Assembly (NCBI GenBank): GCA_905221605.1 | Contig: CAJNDS010002732.1 | Location: 172,501-236,500 of the forward strand | DNA: 64,000 nucleotides | Source: Symbiodinium natans | Taxonomy: Eukaryota; Sar; Dinophyceae; Suessiales; Symbiodiniaceae | Reading direction: 5' to 3' | Shown here: positions 52,643-64,000 of the stretch, one piece after another | Position numbering within the stretch: the stretch's first letter is position 1 | Layout of the letters: every line of letters begins with the position of its first letter | Translations under genes and position numbers: made by a program | Notes under the pieces: model-generated | What the model saw: the letters and a program-made list of their open reading frames with translations, nothing else | Database searches by the model: none | What the model was told of the DNA's origin: nothing

Positions 52643-55600
52643 GGTGGAATCTGAATGGGTTGCAGCGCGGCCTGGTGGTCTCCATTGTGTTTGTAGGGAT
52701 TCTGCTGGGCAACACCTGCAGTGGGCCGCTCCCCAGCTGCGTTGAATGTGCGCGCCGCAGTGCGTCAGCACTTGTCTCAATCATCGCAGTTCTTCGGTTG
52801 CCAGGCTTGGCGATGGACACTTCGCCGCAAAACCTTGCGTGGTTCCCCATAGAGCCATGTGAGTCATCGAGCGTGATAGAGCTCTTGCGAGCGTCCTTTG
52901 CAGCATCCACGGAATAGAGAGATGGCATCCCTGGAAATAGCACAGATTGTTGGAGAGAGGTGGTCGCTCTCAGGATTGGGCCGCAAGCTGCCCATTCTGC
53001 TGTCCTATTTGGGCATCGCGCTGTTCAGTGTTTTGTCAGCATCGGCCACAGGACAGATCGTGCCATTCATGCTCCAGAGTTCAAGAGCATGCTTTGAGCC
53101 ATTTGCCATTTGACCATTGGAGCCCCCGTCGGCTTAGCATTTGAACTTCTTGCAGGATTCTGGTCCATGTCCGGCGTGCGCATGTTGGTGGGCTTCGCTT
53201 TCGGCCTTGGACAGCCAGCGTCGGAGTCTCACGAATTTGTAGTGCAGAGAGCGCGATGTTGTGCGGGCCCCATCGGGGCACATTCCTTCCCCCGATTGCT
53301 CAGGGCTACGACTTTACTTAATGTCGCTCGGCACCAATTTAGCCATGGATTTCACCCTCACCTGGACGTAAATGCTCTTATGGGCGTACGCTCGTGTACT
53401 AGTACCGCACCCACGTCTGGCCCCCTAAGGAAGTGTCACCAAGAAGGCACCTGGTTCGGCAAGAATATCAGCAGAAGTTGAATTAAGCCCCTACGCGTGT
53501 GTCCGGTTACACGTGTTGTGAAGATCGAAAAAGCTTCCACAAACCTGCTTTTGCCGTGTGTTCCTGAGCATGTTCAACGTCTTGTGCGCTATCCAACATG
53601 CAATGAGTGACCCCGCGAGAAAAGCGTCAGAGATACTTCAGGAGGAAGTTTCCGCCGGGGACTGCCTTTGGATTTGCCTGAGTTGCTTTGTCTGCTGGAG
53701 TGCCGGCATGGCATGATGTCACCTGACCCGTGGAAGCCCTTGAGTCATAGGTGATCCATGGAGCCTGTCTGTGGCGTCTGTTGACTGCGCAAGTGCTATC
53801 TTTAGGATTGTGGCCACACTTGCCATTCAACGTGCCACCATTATCGAAACGAACGTGCAGGCTTCAGTCGCGTCCACGCCTCTACTACTGCCGGAGTGGA
53901 ACGTTCAGTTCTGCCTGTGGAATGCATGCCTTCGCGCACGGCTATTGACTATTGACTGCTCAATAGCTGTTATCTTCCGAGCTGGGTTTCGTTTGCCGTC
54001 CAGTAGTTTAGCGCTGATGCGCAGGCCGTAGTCACGTGCATGCCGCTCTTGTGCTGGAGTTTCACTAAAAGTGTGCGAATTGTTCTCGCATTGACACCCT
54101 GACAGAATGCTTCTTAATTAGTTGTTGGGCATGCGGGCCGGCCCCCTGGAAGTCGCATTGCCGTCGGTGGCTACAGTCCTTATGGTGGTGTTTGCTTGGC
54201 ATGGGCTGAAGTGTTATCGGGCGCAGTGTTTGTCTCCACTCCCCTTTGTCTTGCACGAGCTGCCTATCAGCTAAGTTCGAGGCGGACAAGGAACGCGATG
54301 TCCGCCGTAAGCGGCCCGAATGTGACGGAGACAAATCATATCCGAACAAGATGTCAAGGATTGAATGTGTCTGGCCTGGGTAGTAGCATGGAAGAAGCGA
54401 CTAAGCCAGCTAAGATTGCGGCAAAAAACCCTGCCCAGTATCTCGGAAACCCCTGCAAAGCGCCCAGCCTTGCAGAAGTAAAAAAACAGAGCACGTTAAA
54501 TCATGTTACATAAGTTACATAACAACCCAAAAGCCTAACCCTTGCGGCTGCAGGTGGCGCTACATGCTGATCGGCCAAGCTATGGCTTTGTTGCTTGGGC
54601 TCAAAAAAGGGTTAGGGTGGCTGGAATGAAGTCCATGTTCCATCTGAATGGAAGGTTCTGCTTCGGAGAACTATATGCAGCGTGGCTGATCTGGCCGCTT
54701 GCCTTCAGATCTTTCTTCCAGGGCCTTTGGGCCCGGAACTTGTTTTTTCCAGTGGGCCCTTTTTGGCACCCTCAATCTGAGAAATATGATGTCGTTGATT
54801 ACAATGTCATGATGAATTGTACTATATTATCATATAATATGATAAATTAGGAGAACATAAAATGATATAAAGACTACAATAGACCCCAGCTCCGGGCGCA
54901 GAGCCCACATGCTAAGTCAGGTTGGATGACCCGATGATGAAATCATTGGATTGGCGTGCCTGGGCAGCAGATGGCACGGGCTACATGCGTACCCCGATTC
55001 GGAGACGTCTTCAGAAGGATCGTTCCTTTTTCCGCTTGCCACCGCCATCCTCCTCCACCCCCGCCCTCTAATTAAAGCCCGCCGCCTGAAGCTTTTTCAC
55101 ACAGCAGAGGGTCACCGTCTCCGAATCAGGCGTCCTTGCAGATCATGATTTCTGAGTCAGGGCTCATTGCCAAATCATGGGTGCCTCTTCCTGGCGTGAC
55201 CTGCATCGTTGGCATCAGGTTGGTTATGCATGGTGGGAGCAGTTCCCTCAATTGTGGGCCTGGTTCTCGGATACTTGTTCCTTGATGAGCCTCGGCTGCA
55301 ATAACACGAATCAGCTCTGGTGTGCCAAAAATCATTGGGCGCTGTGAGCTGTTGTTGATGCTTGCGCCCAGGAGTCCCCTTCATATCTGGATGAGAACGG
55401 CTATCGCGAGGAAGCGTTGACAGCCCTCGAGTCATTGAAGCCCCTTGCGTTGCACTTGATGAAACTGCACGCGTCTCCTACGGTGCAAGCTGGGCGAGCC
55501 CCTGCGGAAGAGATACGTTGTGTGTGTACTCCGTATCTAGAATATACTGCCGCAACATGTTGTTTTTGTAACAGCCGGCTTGCTACGACCCGATTTCAGG

Positions 55601-58600
55601 TGAGTTTGGTGCTTGGGTTCCGGAACCAGGATTCCCTACCCCATCTCGGCTCTAAAACGGGGGAGAGGCAAGGGGGCGGTTGAACTCTCATTCCGAGGCT
55701 GGCGCATCCCCAAACCCCCATAAAGGGTCTCCGTCGACGCTTGACGCCAACTTGCGCGGAAGCCCGCGTGTCGATATTAAGGCCTGGACCTTTCCTTTTT
55801 AGTTCATGTTCTCGCGAGACGTCACGTCAGGTTTTGTAAGCTCAAGCACCATGCCAGAAAGTCCAACGCGACGCGTGTGGAGCGACATAGCATCGTATAG
55901 TTGCTCCAAGCATCCCAAATCCACACTAATCCCTATACATCCCATCGCGTACAGGCGTAGCTGTGTCAAGCAACCTCAGCCGGTAGGATATAAGGTCGGC
56001 GAATGCAGCCAGCAACTGTAAGTGCATAGATGACATATGCCGTCATATGCCCGATCGAGTTCACATTTTTCCGGCACCTGTTCAGCATGGTGAAATGTCA
56101 TATCGTGAGCGAACACGGGGGGAGAACATTCGCAAGCAAAACGCAAGCACTCTGACAGCTGTGGTGTGTTATGCTGAGAGGTACCACAACATATGTTGCT
56201 TGAGTGTGAGTTGTTAGTTACTTGCGAGGTCGTTCTTGGCTGGTGAAAACGTGCAATTCTAACCACCACTCTTGCTTCGCTCACAGTTGCAATGTGTAGC
56301 GTGCTTTTGTTTGATGGATCCTTTTTTGGTTTTGATGCCTCCTGTTGCAGAATACAGGTCTTTAGATGGAGTTTGCTACGCCCAGGGCTCGCAATGGCGC
56401 GGTTAGCATCTCATGCGAATATGAGACGGCGGTGGGAGTGGCGCAGACGCCTGGCCGCACGGGCTTTGCAGCCAGTCCCACTTTGTAATCGAGCTTCTTG
56501 TGCGTCCGAGGACACCCAAGTCAGTGCGGGATCACGTGGTCACAATCTTTTCTCCATCCCTGTTGCTAAGCGCAGTATGCACGGACGTCCACGACGCATC
56601 CTGGCCTGACTTGCCACCACTGACCTCCATTGCGTCCCAAGGCTGCTGACTACCATCACCATGATGTACAGCTGCTTCATGTTGAATTTGGTGTTCTATG
56701 GAATCTTGGGCACCGTTTGGCATGGCCTACAAGTAAGACATCTTATCAGTTCAGCTATGTCCTGTTTTGGGACTGATGCACAGCTTGCCGAGGATCCCTG
56801 TATGCCTTCCCCCAAGTGCTCACCTCGGTGGGGCAACTTGGGGCCACTGAATCGGCTCTTGTTGCTTCCTGCGTGCCGGTGCAGAACCCTGCAGCCCAGG
56901 TGTTCACAGACTCCAACAACTCATCTCACAGTCCCGCAATGGTTCTCATGGCCCTGCTCCAAGCGGATGCGCAGCCAGCTGTGCAGTCTCAAGTTGCGTG
57001 GAGCCCTGTCGCCCAGATTGGAGCGATGGTCGAGTGGCCTGGCTTTCTGGGCGCGCCCATTCTGGAAAAGTTTATCACCGGCAAGGCCCCATATGACAAC
57101 TGATTCTGCACGCGTAGCCACCGCCAACATACCTTTCCTCTACAGTTTGCTTGCTGGTGTTACGCCCGCACATGCGCAAATATGCTTGGCAAGAGCTGTC
57201 CGTCGGCACACGCCTGACCGCACAAGCACTTCAAGCAACATCTACCAGGACCTTAGACCTTTCTTTGCGCCGGAAGAGACTGAAGCATTGCAAACAGGCG
57301 TTCCTCCAAATGAAGTGCTAAGGAAGATGATGACGATGCATCTACAAGTTCACTCAAAAAATGCTCGCCGCATAACTACCATGTTCAAACACGAGTGACG
57401 ACCCGCAGACCCACCATGATGGCAAATGGCCGCGAAGGTATTCTGGGTCCAAGGACACTGTTGCGCAAGTCCAGACGCGCCAATTTTTGGATTTGCACAA
57501 CTTGGGTGCGTGAACATGCGAACCTTGTGCTCAGCTGATGTTTGTTTCGTGGTCGTTCCTGTCAGCCATGACATGGGGAACAGCATATCTGTACATTCGG
57601 ATAGCGGTTCCCAAGTTACAGCCCTCAGAACATACCCCGAGGCGGAGTGACGACTCCGACTTGGTAAGGGTGGGCCCAACACCTGTGTGACGATCCCTAC
57701 CTCGCGCGCTGCACAATTCCAAGCCACCACCATCCCTGCAATGTGTTACAGGGAAACCCGGCCATGCCTGGAGCTCTAAACTCAGTCTAAACTCAATAAT
57801 GAGCCTGAAGCTGGAAAGGGAGAGAGAGAGAGAGAGGTAGGTTGTGTCGCAACAGCGACAGCTGCGCCAAGCATGGTCTGCCCTAACCAGCAGCCAAACC
57901 AACCAAGCCGCCGGCACCAGAGACAACAACGAGCAGGCCGCCTAGACGTATACTGCTGACCAAGCGGCGAAGCACCATTTCCAACACTCGAACTGTTTTC
58001 TGGGCCTATATGGACAGGATTCGGGGATGAGAGTTGCAAGCACGCTGCACCTAGAGAAAGGGCCACAACCCGACCCCAGCCGGGCACCTTCATGTCATGG
58101 TGAATGCACAAACACTACTCGTAGGAGGCACACGAAACCAGAAAGACTCAGGACAGCAGCTCCAGCCCGAAGGTGACCTGGAAGATAAAGGTTTATAGTT
58201 TACATGTTATATTCTTCACCTCACTGAAGTCCCTCAGTCAGAGCGCCAAAGCCTAGTGCTGCCGAAGGGTGGGAAGCGCGGCCCTCGCTAAATAAGGGGC
58301 AAGGTGAGACGAACCCTCTATGAAGAAGGCATGAGAACGCTGGGCATCTGCAGGTCCTGCAGCAATGCAGCCACTAGGCCTAAATACCAGCCCTTGAGTC
58401 ACTCACAGCCCTGAGCCAGCTTTGCTGTCAAAACCCAGTCTCCCTCGTATGCTCATAAAGATGAGAACTGCTGCCAGACGATGATGCTGTGCAGCTCGTC
58501 TTTCTGCGCGATCTCACTTTTATCCTTGGTGATTGGTGCCAACGGACATGGCACGCTGTATGGACACTTGGTTGCAGTCGCCTCACGGAGCCGTCTCCGC

Positions 58601-59552
58601 GTTCCACACCTCACTTTTCCCAGGCATGCTGCTTCAATTTGGTTTTATAGGCCGGAGCCTGGAGAAGAGCCTCTCTAGTCCTGGTGCATTTTTGAGTCTG
58701 CATTTTTGCAGGTGTGTGTGTGTGTGTGTGTGTTCTTGTTAGCTCGTCCTGCGCTGCGCATAGCGAATCGCGATGGATGAGGCATCAAGACGACGATCAG
58801 TATTCTCTTCGCGGCTCCACTGCACTTCGACACGAGGGGGGGGGCGACAGCATAGGGCCATGGAGCAGCCTGGTACCAGTACGTGTGGATTCTAAGGTCA
58901 CTGCCTACACCTTGGCATCTTCAGCATTTCCAACTGCTGCTCGAACCACTGGAACCGTGGCCTGGCTCACTTAAACCCCACAAGAGAGGCCCTTTTTTAG
59001 GTCGAAGGTTCGATTAGCTCCTTTCTCATAATTCTTCGCCCCCCACCCCCCATCACATGCTGTGCACTTTGCAGTCCTGCACTCCTCTGGCAAAGCGAAA
59101 CAGTAGTTACCAAGTCTCTGCAGAAGGGGCAGAGGCAGGAGGATGTCAGAAGCAGACTGCTGCTCTGGGGCGACCAGTGTGCTGGCCACTTGCAGTGTAC
59201 AGGCTGCAGACGACAGTGGGCTGCCGATACCACGTGGTAAGCCCATTCGCGTAAACGGTTGTTGGACTGCACCCCCGTAAGGTTGCACGGGCGCTGTCTC
59301 GGGTACTCCTGAACTCCTAAACTCCTAAACTCCTAAACTCCTAAACTCCTAAACCTCCTAAACCTCCTAAACCTCCTAAACTCCTAAACTCCTAAACCCT
59401 GAATTTGCTGGGACTCGCGGGATCCACTGAGGCTGCCTGCGTGGCGGCCGGACGTGTTGGAGGTATCCTGGCTCCTCTGATGTTTGAACAGCTGCGATAC
59501 GCCTTCGGCGGTGGCTTTGGCAGCATGTGGGGAGTTTTCGGTGTATCTTTCT
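52643..59552 (+). CDS. MFS transporter, SVOP/SV2-related type, multi-exon
   Basis: Exon blocks follow the order of a 12-helix MFS protein. 52643-52732: GLVVSIVFVGILLGNTCSGPL. 52973-53045: GRKLPILLSYLGIALFSVL. 53156-53235: RMLVGFAFGLGQPA. About 54630-54695: CFGELYAAWLIW. 55219-55289: MVGAVPSIVGLVLGYLFLDE. 55372-55437: ESPSYLDENGYREEAL. About 56645-56692: YSCFMLNLVFYG. 56792-56880: SLYAFPQVLTSVGQLGATES. 57010-57090: GAMVEWPGFLGAPILEK. 58490-58560: LLSLVIGANGHGTLYG. 58620-58675: GMLLQFGFIGRSLE. 58890-58970: YTLASSAFPTAARTTGT. 59440-59552: AAGRVGGILAPLMFEQL. The GR-x-P loop after TM2, EIPG-like WPG and the P..ARTTGT..GR signature fit the SVOP-like sugar/organic ion transporter branch. Substrate unknown. 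TM1 and the exact stop were not found. Two introns start with GA donors and share CAGGA- or GGA-type repeats at their ends. Confidence 0.8.
58710..58733 (+). repeat. (TG)n microsatellite
   Basis: Eleven to twelve TG units in a transporter intron. Confidence 0.95.
59303..59400 (-). repeat. Variant telomere-like tandem (CTCCTAAA)n
   Basis: About twelve units of CTCCTAAA or CCTCCTAAA, inside a transporter intron; a true CCCTAAA tract follows at 59555-59575. Confidence 0.92.
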
Positions 59553-60736
59553 TACCCTAAACCCTAAACCCTAAACTTGCCTGTGGAATGCCCCTCACAT
59601 GATTGGTTTCACTGTGCGAAGTCATGCCGATGTAGCTGTCGGGGCTTAGGGGGGTGTCTACTTAATTCCGATGCTCCCTTCACTTCCTTCCCCGAAACCC
59701 GACTGACTGACTGCTTGGCCTGAGCTTGGCATGCTATAGATATCCAGTACAGTGTTTGACGAGCGGACCGACGGACCTTTGCCTGCCTTGTGCGAGAGTG
59801 AGCGACTAAACCCGAAACTTTCGTCTTCAGGCACCCGGGGGCTGCTAGTTTTTAACAAAACTGTCCCCCCTTTTTGGGGGCAACCTCTTTTCTACGAGGG
59901 CCAAAAGCTTAAAGAGCACCCCTGGCCTTTACTGCATCTGCCAAGAAGACGCCGGAAAGAAAAAGAGTACCCCGGAGGCAGAGCACAGCTGAGGTTGGGA
60001 GCCATTCTTCCTTGTCCTCGCAGGCTTCCTGTTGCTGAAATAAGTTGGTGTGGTTCTAAGATTCTAGTAGAACAATATGATGATAGCACAGTGGAAATAA
60101 TAAGAAGAATGGAGTATAAGCATTCAAGAGTACAGGGATCATCTAAAATGTAGAAATATGTAAAATTACATATTATGTCGTTACAACGTGCACAGCTTGC
60201 ATTCCACAAGTCCCCCGCACTGTTCACCACCCTCGCTCCTGGCTGCCCAGCCTTGTGAGCTTGCGGCAGACCGTCCGGCCTTTTACAAGCCTTCGCGGGA
60301 CTCGAAAAACGCGGTCTCGTATGCTCGTCATGTTTTCTCCCAGTCAGACAAGCAAAGCAACGCAGCAGAAGGCGGCTACCTCCTCAACTTTTTGGTCGTA
60401 GTGGCTCGGCACAAATCTAAGAAGCACGGGAGACTAAGAGCAACACGACGTCATCTAAGTGCCCGCTGAAGCTGGATGCGGAAGAAGATGGGGATGGCGA
60501 GAACCTGCCGTTGGTCAGCCTCTAGGCTGCATTTGCCCAGCTCCTTCGGCGTCTCTGCGCTGCCTGCAAAGAGAATTGCATCTCAGGTTCAAAACCGCCG
60601 TAGATGACTCAAATCTCGAAGAGCAGCAAGAAGCCTTCATGGACACAGCCTGCTCCAAGGGGAAAAAGCCACGCTTGTCCCCTGCAGCTTCCCATTGCAG
60701 ACCTGAATGGGAGAGTTGGACCTGAGTTGGAAAACC

Positions 60737-60857
60737 CGAAACCCTAAACCCCAAACCCTAAACCCTAAATCATGGCCAATTCCCTGCCATGTGGACGTGC
60801 AGTTCAGCTATGCGGGCGGCAAAAGAACCTTAAAACCTAAACCCTAAACCCTAAACG
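60737..60857 (-). repeat. Telomere-type tracts and junction motif copy
   Basis: CCCTAAA units at 60737-60769; then TTCAGCTATGCGGGCGGC + AAAAG at 60808-60830, leading into AACCTAAACCCTAAACCC. Same arrangement as at 38789 and 31476. Confidence 0.65.
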
Positions 60858-60975
60858 TTTTGCTCAGGGGCTTTATGGACATGGCGGTGTCAGAGCCCCT
60901 GCCTCAGAGGAGCACAGCTTTCCTTCTGCAGCTTGCGCTGGGACCCCTGAGCAGGATCTGCAATTGCTTGGATAA

Positions 60976-61000
60976 GGGGGGGGGGGGGGGGGGGGGGGGG
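60976..61000 (+). repeat. Poly-G run of 25 bases
   Basis: Uninterrupted G. Confidence 0.95.
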
Positions 61001-62051
61001 CAAGAATTAGACTGCTGGGTTCCCCCGATGGAGTCCAATGCCTGTGCGCGAGCTACGGGGCTACAGGTCCACAAGTAAAAATAAGTCTTCATGCGCGGCC
61101 CAGTCCGAAAGCATGCTGCATATGCCGTGGCTGAGGCATGACAAGGGCTCCTGTGTGCTGCCCAGAAGGGGTATGTACGAGCGCATGTCCTTCGCAGCAG
61201 AAGCGGTTTTCATCTGATCTGAGGTGCGGACTTTGTGCGCCTGATTGAAGGCATCCAGTTTATGTCCCGTTTTAGTCTGAAAGGGAGCGATGATAAGCGA
61301 GGGCTTGGGCAAGATTTCAAATGCTTCCGTGCGCATGATGCTCGGCAACCTGTTGTGCCCCGCCTGGACCAATGCATTGCATGGTTGACGTGCCTTCTTA
61401 CAGTGTGCGCAGGCAACTGATGATGCAGGTCGACGGCAGCAAAACCGTTGCTGTCTTTGAGATTCAGTTTTCCGTGTTGATCCCTTTGTCTCGATCTACT
61501 CGTTCCATTATGCGTAGAGAGCACCAATCGCACGGCGGGCTGTGATGCCATTCAATGGAATGACCTCTCGAAGCAGCAGTGCGAACCACGGTGTGCGAGG
61601 CTTAGTTGCTTGGACCACCCACTCACCCATTCAGAAAAGCAGTGTACACATCGTAGTAGTAGACGAGACATGGTTGTTCTGGAATGTTTTGGAGGGAAGC
61701 TGACATTTGGGTTTCAGGCTGGGTGTTCTGCTTGTGTTCTGCACGGGAACCGATCGCTGAACGACTGGGGCCCCGGCTGCAAAACGACACATCTCGGACC
61801 TCAGCAAGAGCAGCGCCCTCGACATGCCTAGTTGCAGGCTGTAAAACCTCCTCATGCTACAAGCAGTGCCTTGAGACCAGTTTTACACCACCTTGTGGCT
61901 GTAAACGCCTGGCAAGTCAAGCCTTGTTTGCCCACGCAGCACCATCGTGCACGCTTGCAGATAACAAGATTGCCACGCAGAAAAGGCATGTGTTTGGCAT
62001 ACTCTGCTGCGAACACAGAATGAGCGCTGTATGATGCCCGTCACCGCCACC

Positions 62052-62052
<1 letters not shown>

Positions 62053-62085
<33 letters not shown>
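62053..62085 (+). repeat. (CAG) x 11 microsatellite
   Basis: Perfect trinucleotide repeat, not in a recognised frame. Confidence 0.97.
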
Positions 62086-62089
<4 letters not shown>

Positions 62090-62404
62090 CCAGCGTGGAA
62101 CGTGTGTTATTTTCGTCCAGCCCCGATCTTGCTAAAAGGACCCCCTAAAGGAACCCCTCTTTGCGCGAGCTTTGCCTTGATTTTGCGGCCTTTGCGCGAG
62201 GGAGCTCGAAGAAACAGGCTGGGGTTCACGGAGGGTTCACAGCCGCCCCATCCCATACTCGCGTGCAGGCAGCTACACAGCGGACAACGTGGTCCCCCCC
62301 CCCCCCCGCCCTAAAAAGAAGTACAACAGGGTAATCGCCTATTCCTACCTCCTCTCCCCCTCTCCCCCGACCCCGCTCCCGAAACAACCCCATATATGAG
62401 GGAA

Positions 62405-62545
62405 TTCTATAAAATTCTATAATATATAATAATATTCCATAATATTCTATAATATTCTATCATATTCTATCATATTCTATCATATTCTATCATATTCTAT
62501 CATATTCTATAATATTCTAGAATATTCTAGAATCTTCTACTATAA
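62405..62545 (+). repeat. 10-bp AT-rich tandem repeat (CATATTCTAT)
   Basis: About thirteen units of MATATTCTAT, five of them identical, ending in AATATTCTAG variants. Confidence 0.93.
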
Positions 62546-63607
62546 CATTCCATATACCACCTCTCAGGTCCACCTGCACGTCAGTGACGTCAGTGTTTGC
62601 TGGGCTCGTTGGCCACTTTGACCCGGCCCATGATGCACATTGCTTATTCGCTTGAGACACTCGTGCGAGCCTAATTCAGGCCTAATTCAACGTACAGTGG
62701 CTCAGCGGAGGACAGGCCTCGCACGAGAAGCTATCCACAATGTGAAGCTTTGCTTGTCGCGGAGCTCTGCAATCGCTTAGCACAGGTCCTTTGACCTCAA
62801 AAAGGATACTGGAAGGGGTCAGAGTTGGGCAGAGGCTTTGTTTTCTCTCCCTCATCCTAGTTGAGCGCACGAGCTCGTTCAACAGACTCCTTTAACGCAC
62901 AACTTGACTGCAAACTGGCCCTATCCAGAGGCAGTGAGCCAAAGTGAATCAACATACTGCTGGGACTGGGATATTGGGGTATTCCTTCTTTCTTGCATTG
63001 CAAAGGCACTCAAGATCTGAAACTCGAAACTTGAAGCCCAGCAAATGCCACTGCGGCGGCGCGCTCAAAGATTGTATGCAATAGTATATTGTATAATTTG
63101 TACAGAATTTTGCGCCAGTGGTGATGGATGACGAACGCTTCCGGACATCGCCACGGTGCAGAGGCTGAATTCACCATGTTGGCAAAGACACAGCAATTCC
63201 CAGGCTTTCGGCATTGCAGGCCGCGAACAGGCTTTCCTGTCATTTGCTAACCGTCCATGGCCTGGCCATTTGTTGCCGGCCGTGGATGCGGATGCGAAGC
63301 CTGGCTTGTTCTAAATGTCTAAACTAATATTACTATTATTCTTTGTTAATGCTAGTCATATTGGTAATACTATTCTTATTAAGAATGTTTTTAATGTGAG
63401 AAATCCCTGCGCAGATTGTGCCGACGGGTCACGGAGTGTATTGTGACTCGGCTAGATTCGGTCAGGACCGCCCCAACAGGCTCTCACACAGACGTGAGGG
63501 AGTGCGGTGGAGTACAGTATGGAACAGAGCGGACTGTTTTGCCCATAGGGGGTTGCTATGGAGTGACCACACAGCGGTTGCACTGGATGGTGGGTACAGC
63601 TGGCTGA

Positions 63608-64000
63608 GGGTTTAGGGTTCAGGCTTGTCACAGCAAGAACAAGACAGGAAGATGCCCTGCAAGCACAAGCCGTCCTAGTTGTGGAACAGGACGTGCCGGA
63701 AGTTGAGTTTTTCAGTGCCAAATGGGTGGAGCCTCGTAAAAATCCAAGTGAAGCCTCCCGGCGTGCTTTCTCAAAGCAGTCCAGTAGTAGCTTAAGTAGA
63801 GCAGAGTTCCTCGTAATCCTAAATCCGTGCCTCCTTGAATTCACGCCGGCCTTGAGCTCCATGGTTTTCCCTGACATGCCCCTTGTGCGAGCTGCAGTGT
63901 ATTCTCACCGTAGACCGCAGTGGCGCCTCAGTGTTTCTAGCCTGTCCCAGCGCTGGCTGGGCTGGGCAAGCAAATCGGCGCAATTTTTCAGAGGCCAAGT
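63608..64000 (+). CDS. Weak open frame reaching the window edge
   Basis: After a TTTAGGG-type unit the + strand stays open to the last base (about 130 codons, no ATG at the start): QEDALQAQAVLVVEQDVPEV ... FFSAKWVEPRKNPSEASRRA. It may be a partial exon, but composition is only mildly protein-like and no family is recognised. Confidence 0.2.

Larger units (their letters stand above)
59576..63607. other. No recognisable gene; repeats
   Basis: Frames of up to 133 codons without family motifs. A short AT-rich patch (60057-60175) reads ISWCGSKILVEQYDDSTVEI and may be a fragment of something imported, but I cannot place it. Confidence 0.35.

Noticed and set aside
1-64000. tRNA, rRNA or snRNA genes
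   Set aside because: None of the diagnostic cores were noticed by eye; a covariance-model scan would be needed to exclude small ones.

Overview
This window is eukaryotic nuclear DNA, almost certainly from a dinoflagellate. Four things point there. An exact copy of the dinoflagellate spliced-leader (SL) core lies at 20784-20804. Plant-type TTTAGGG telomere repeats are scattered inside the sequence. Exons of 40-150 bp are separated by introns whose ends often share short direct repeats and use GC or GA donors. Every gene I can recognise is on the + strand. The assembly has one 100-N gap (31587-31686). Most long open frames are translated microsatellite or satellite DNA, so genes were found mainly by reading exon fragments in all frames; exon ends are approximate.

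Layout. 0.1-2.3 kb: intact intronless TMTC-type O-mannosyltransferase. 2.7-4.0 kb: a MITE with 4-bp target duplication and a 517-bp foldback. 5.6-6.1 kb: C-terminal end of a pepsin-like aspartic protease. 6.1-11.3 kb: no recognisable gene. 11.3-17.3 kb: many-exon cyclic-nucleotide-dependent protein kinase (PKG-like) with three cyclic-nucleotide-binding units and a kinase domain that stops after the activation loop. 17.4-20.75 kb: tandem repeats and a 1.3-kb CA/CG array. 20.78-24.56 kb: SL relic followed by an intronless block of overlapping frames ending in a multi-membrane-segment frame and two 3' hairpins. 24.6-31 kb: purine tracts and doubtful exons, ending in an ALG9-like exon at 31.05 kb. 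31.7-32.8 kb: CA array, then a superfamily-1 (UPF1-like) helicase exon. 34.7-35.0 kb: zinc-finger exons. 38.9-44.4 kb: two-exon unknown gene whose 3.5-kb intron is filled with satellites. 46.4-49.1 kb: GH15-like (glucoamylase-type) gene. 52.6-59.6 kb: MFS transporter of the SVOP/SV2-related type. 59.6-64 kb: repeats, plus a weak open frame at the edge.

The recognised genes do not form a pathway. Two act on protein mannosylation or glycan building in the ER (TMTC, ALG9-like), one in cyclic-nucleotide signalling, one in carbohydrate metabolism and one in membrane transport. The most unusual object is the SL-tagged block at 20.8-24.5 kb: it looks like a reverse-transcribed trans-spliced RNA, either a retroposed cellular message or an endogenised RNA-virus-like genome. 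Two MITE families and a recurring 'GCGGGTGG + A-run + telomere repeat' junction are further candidates for undescribed elements.
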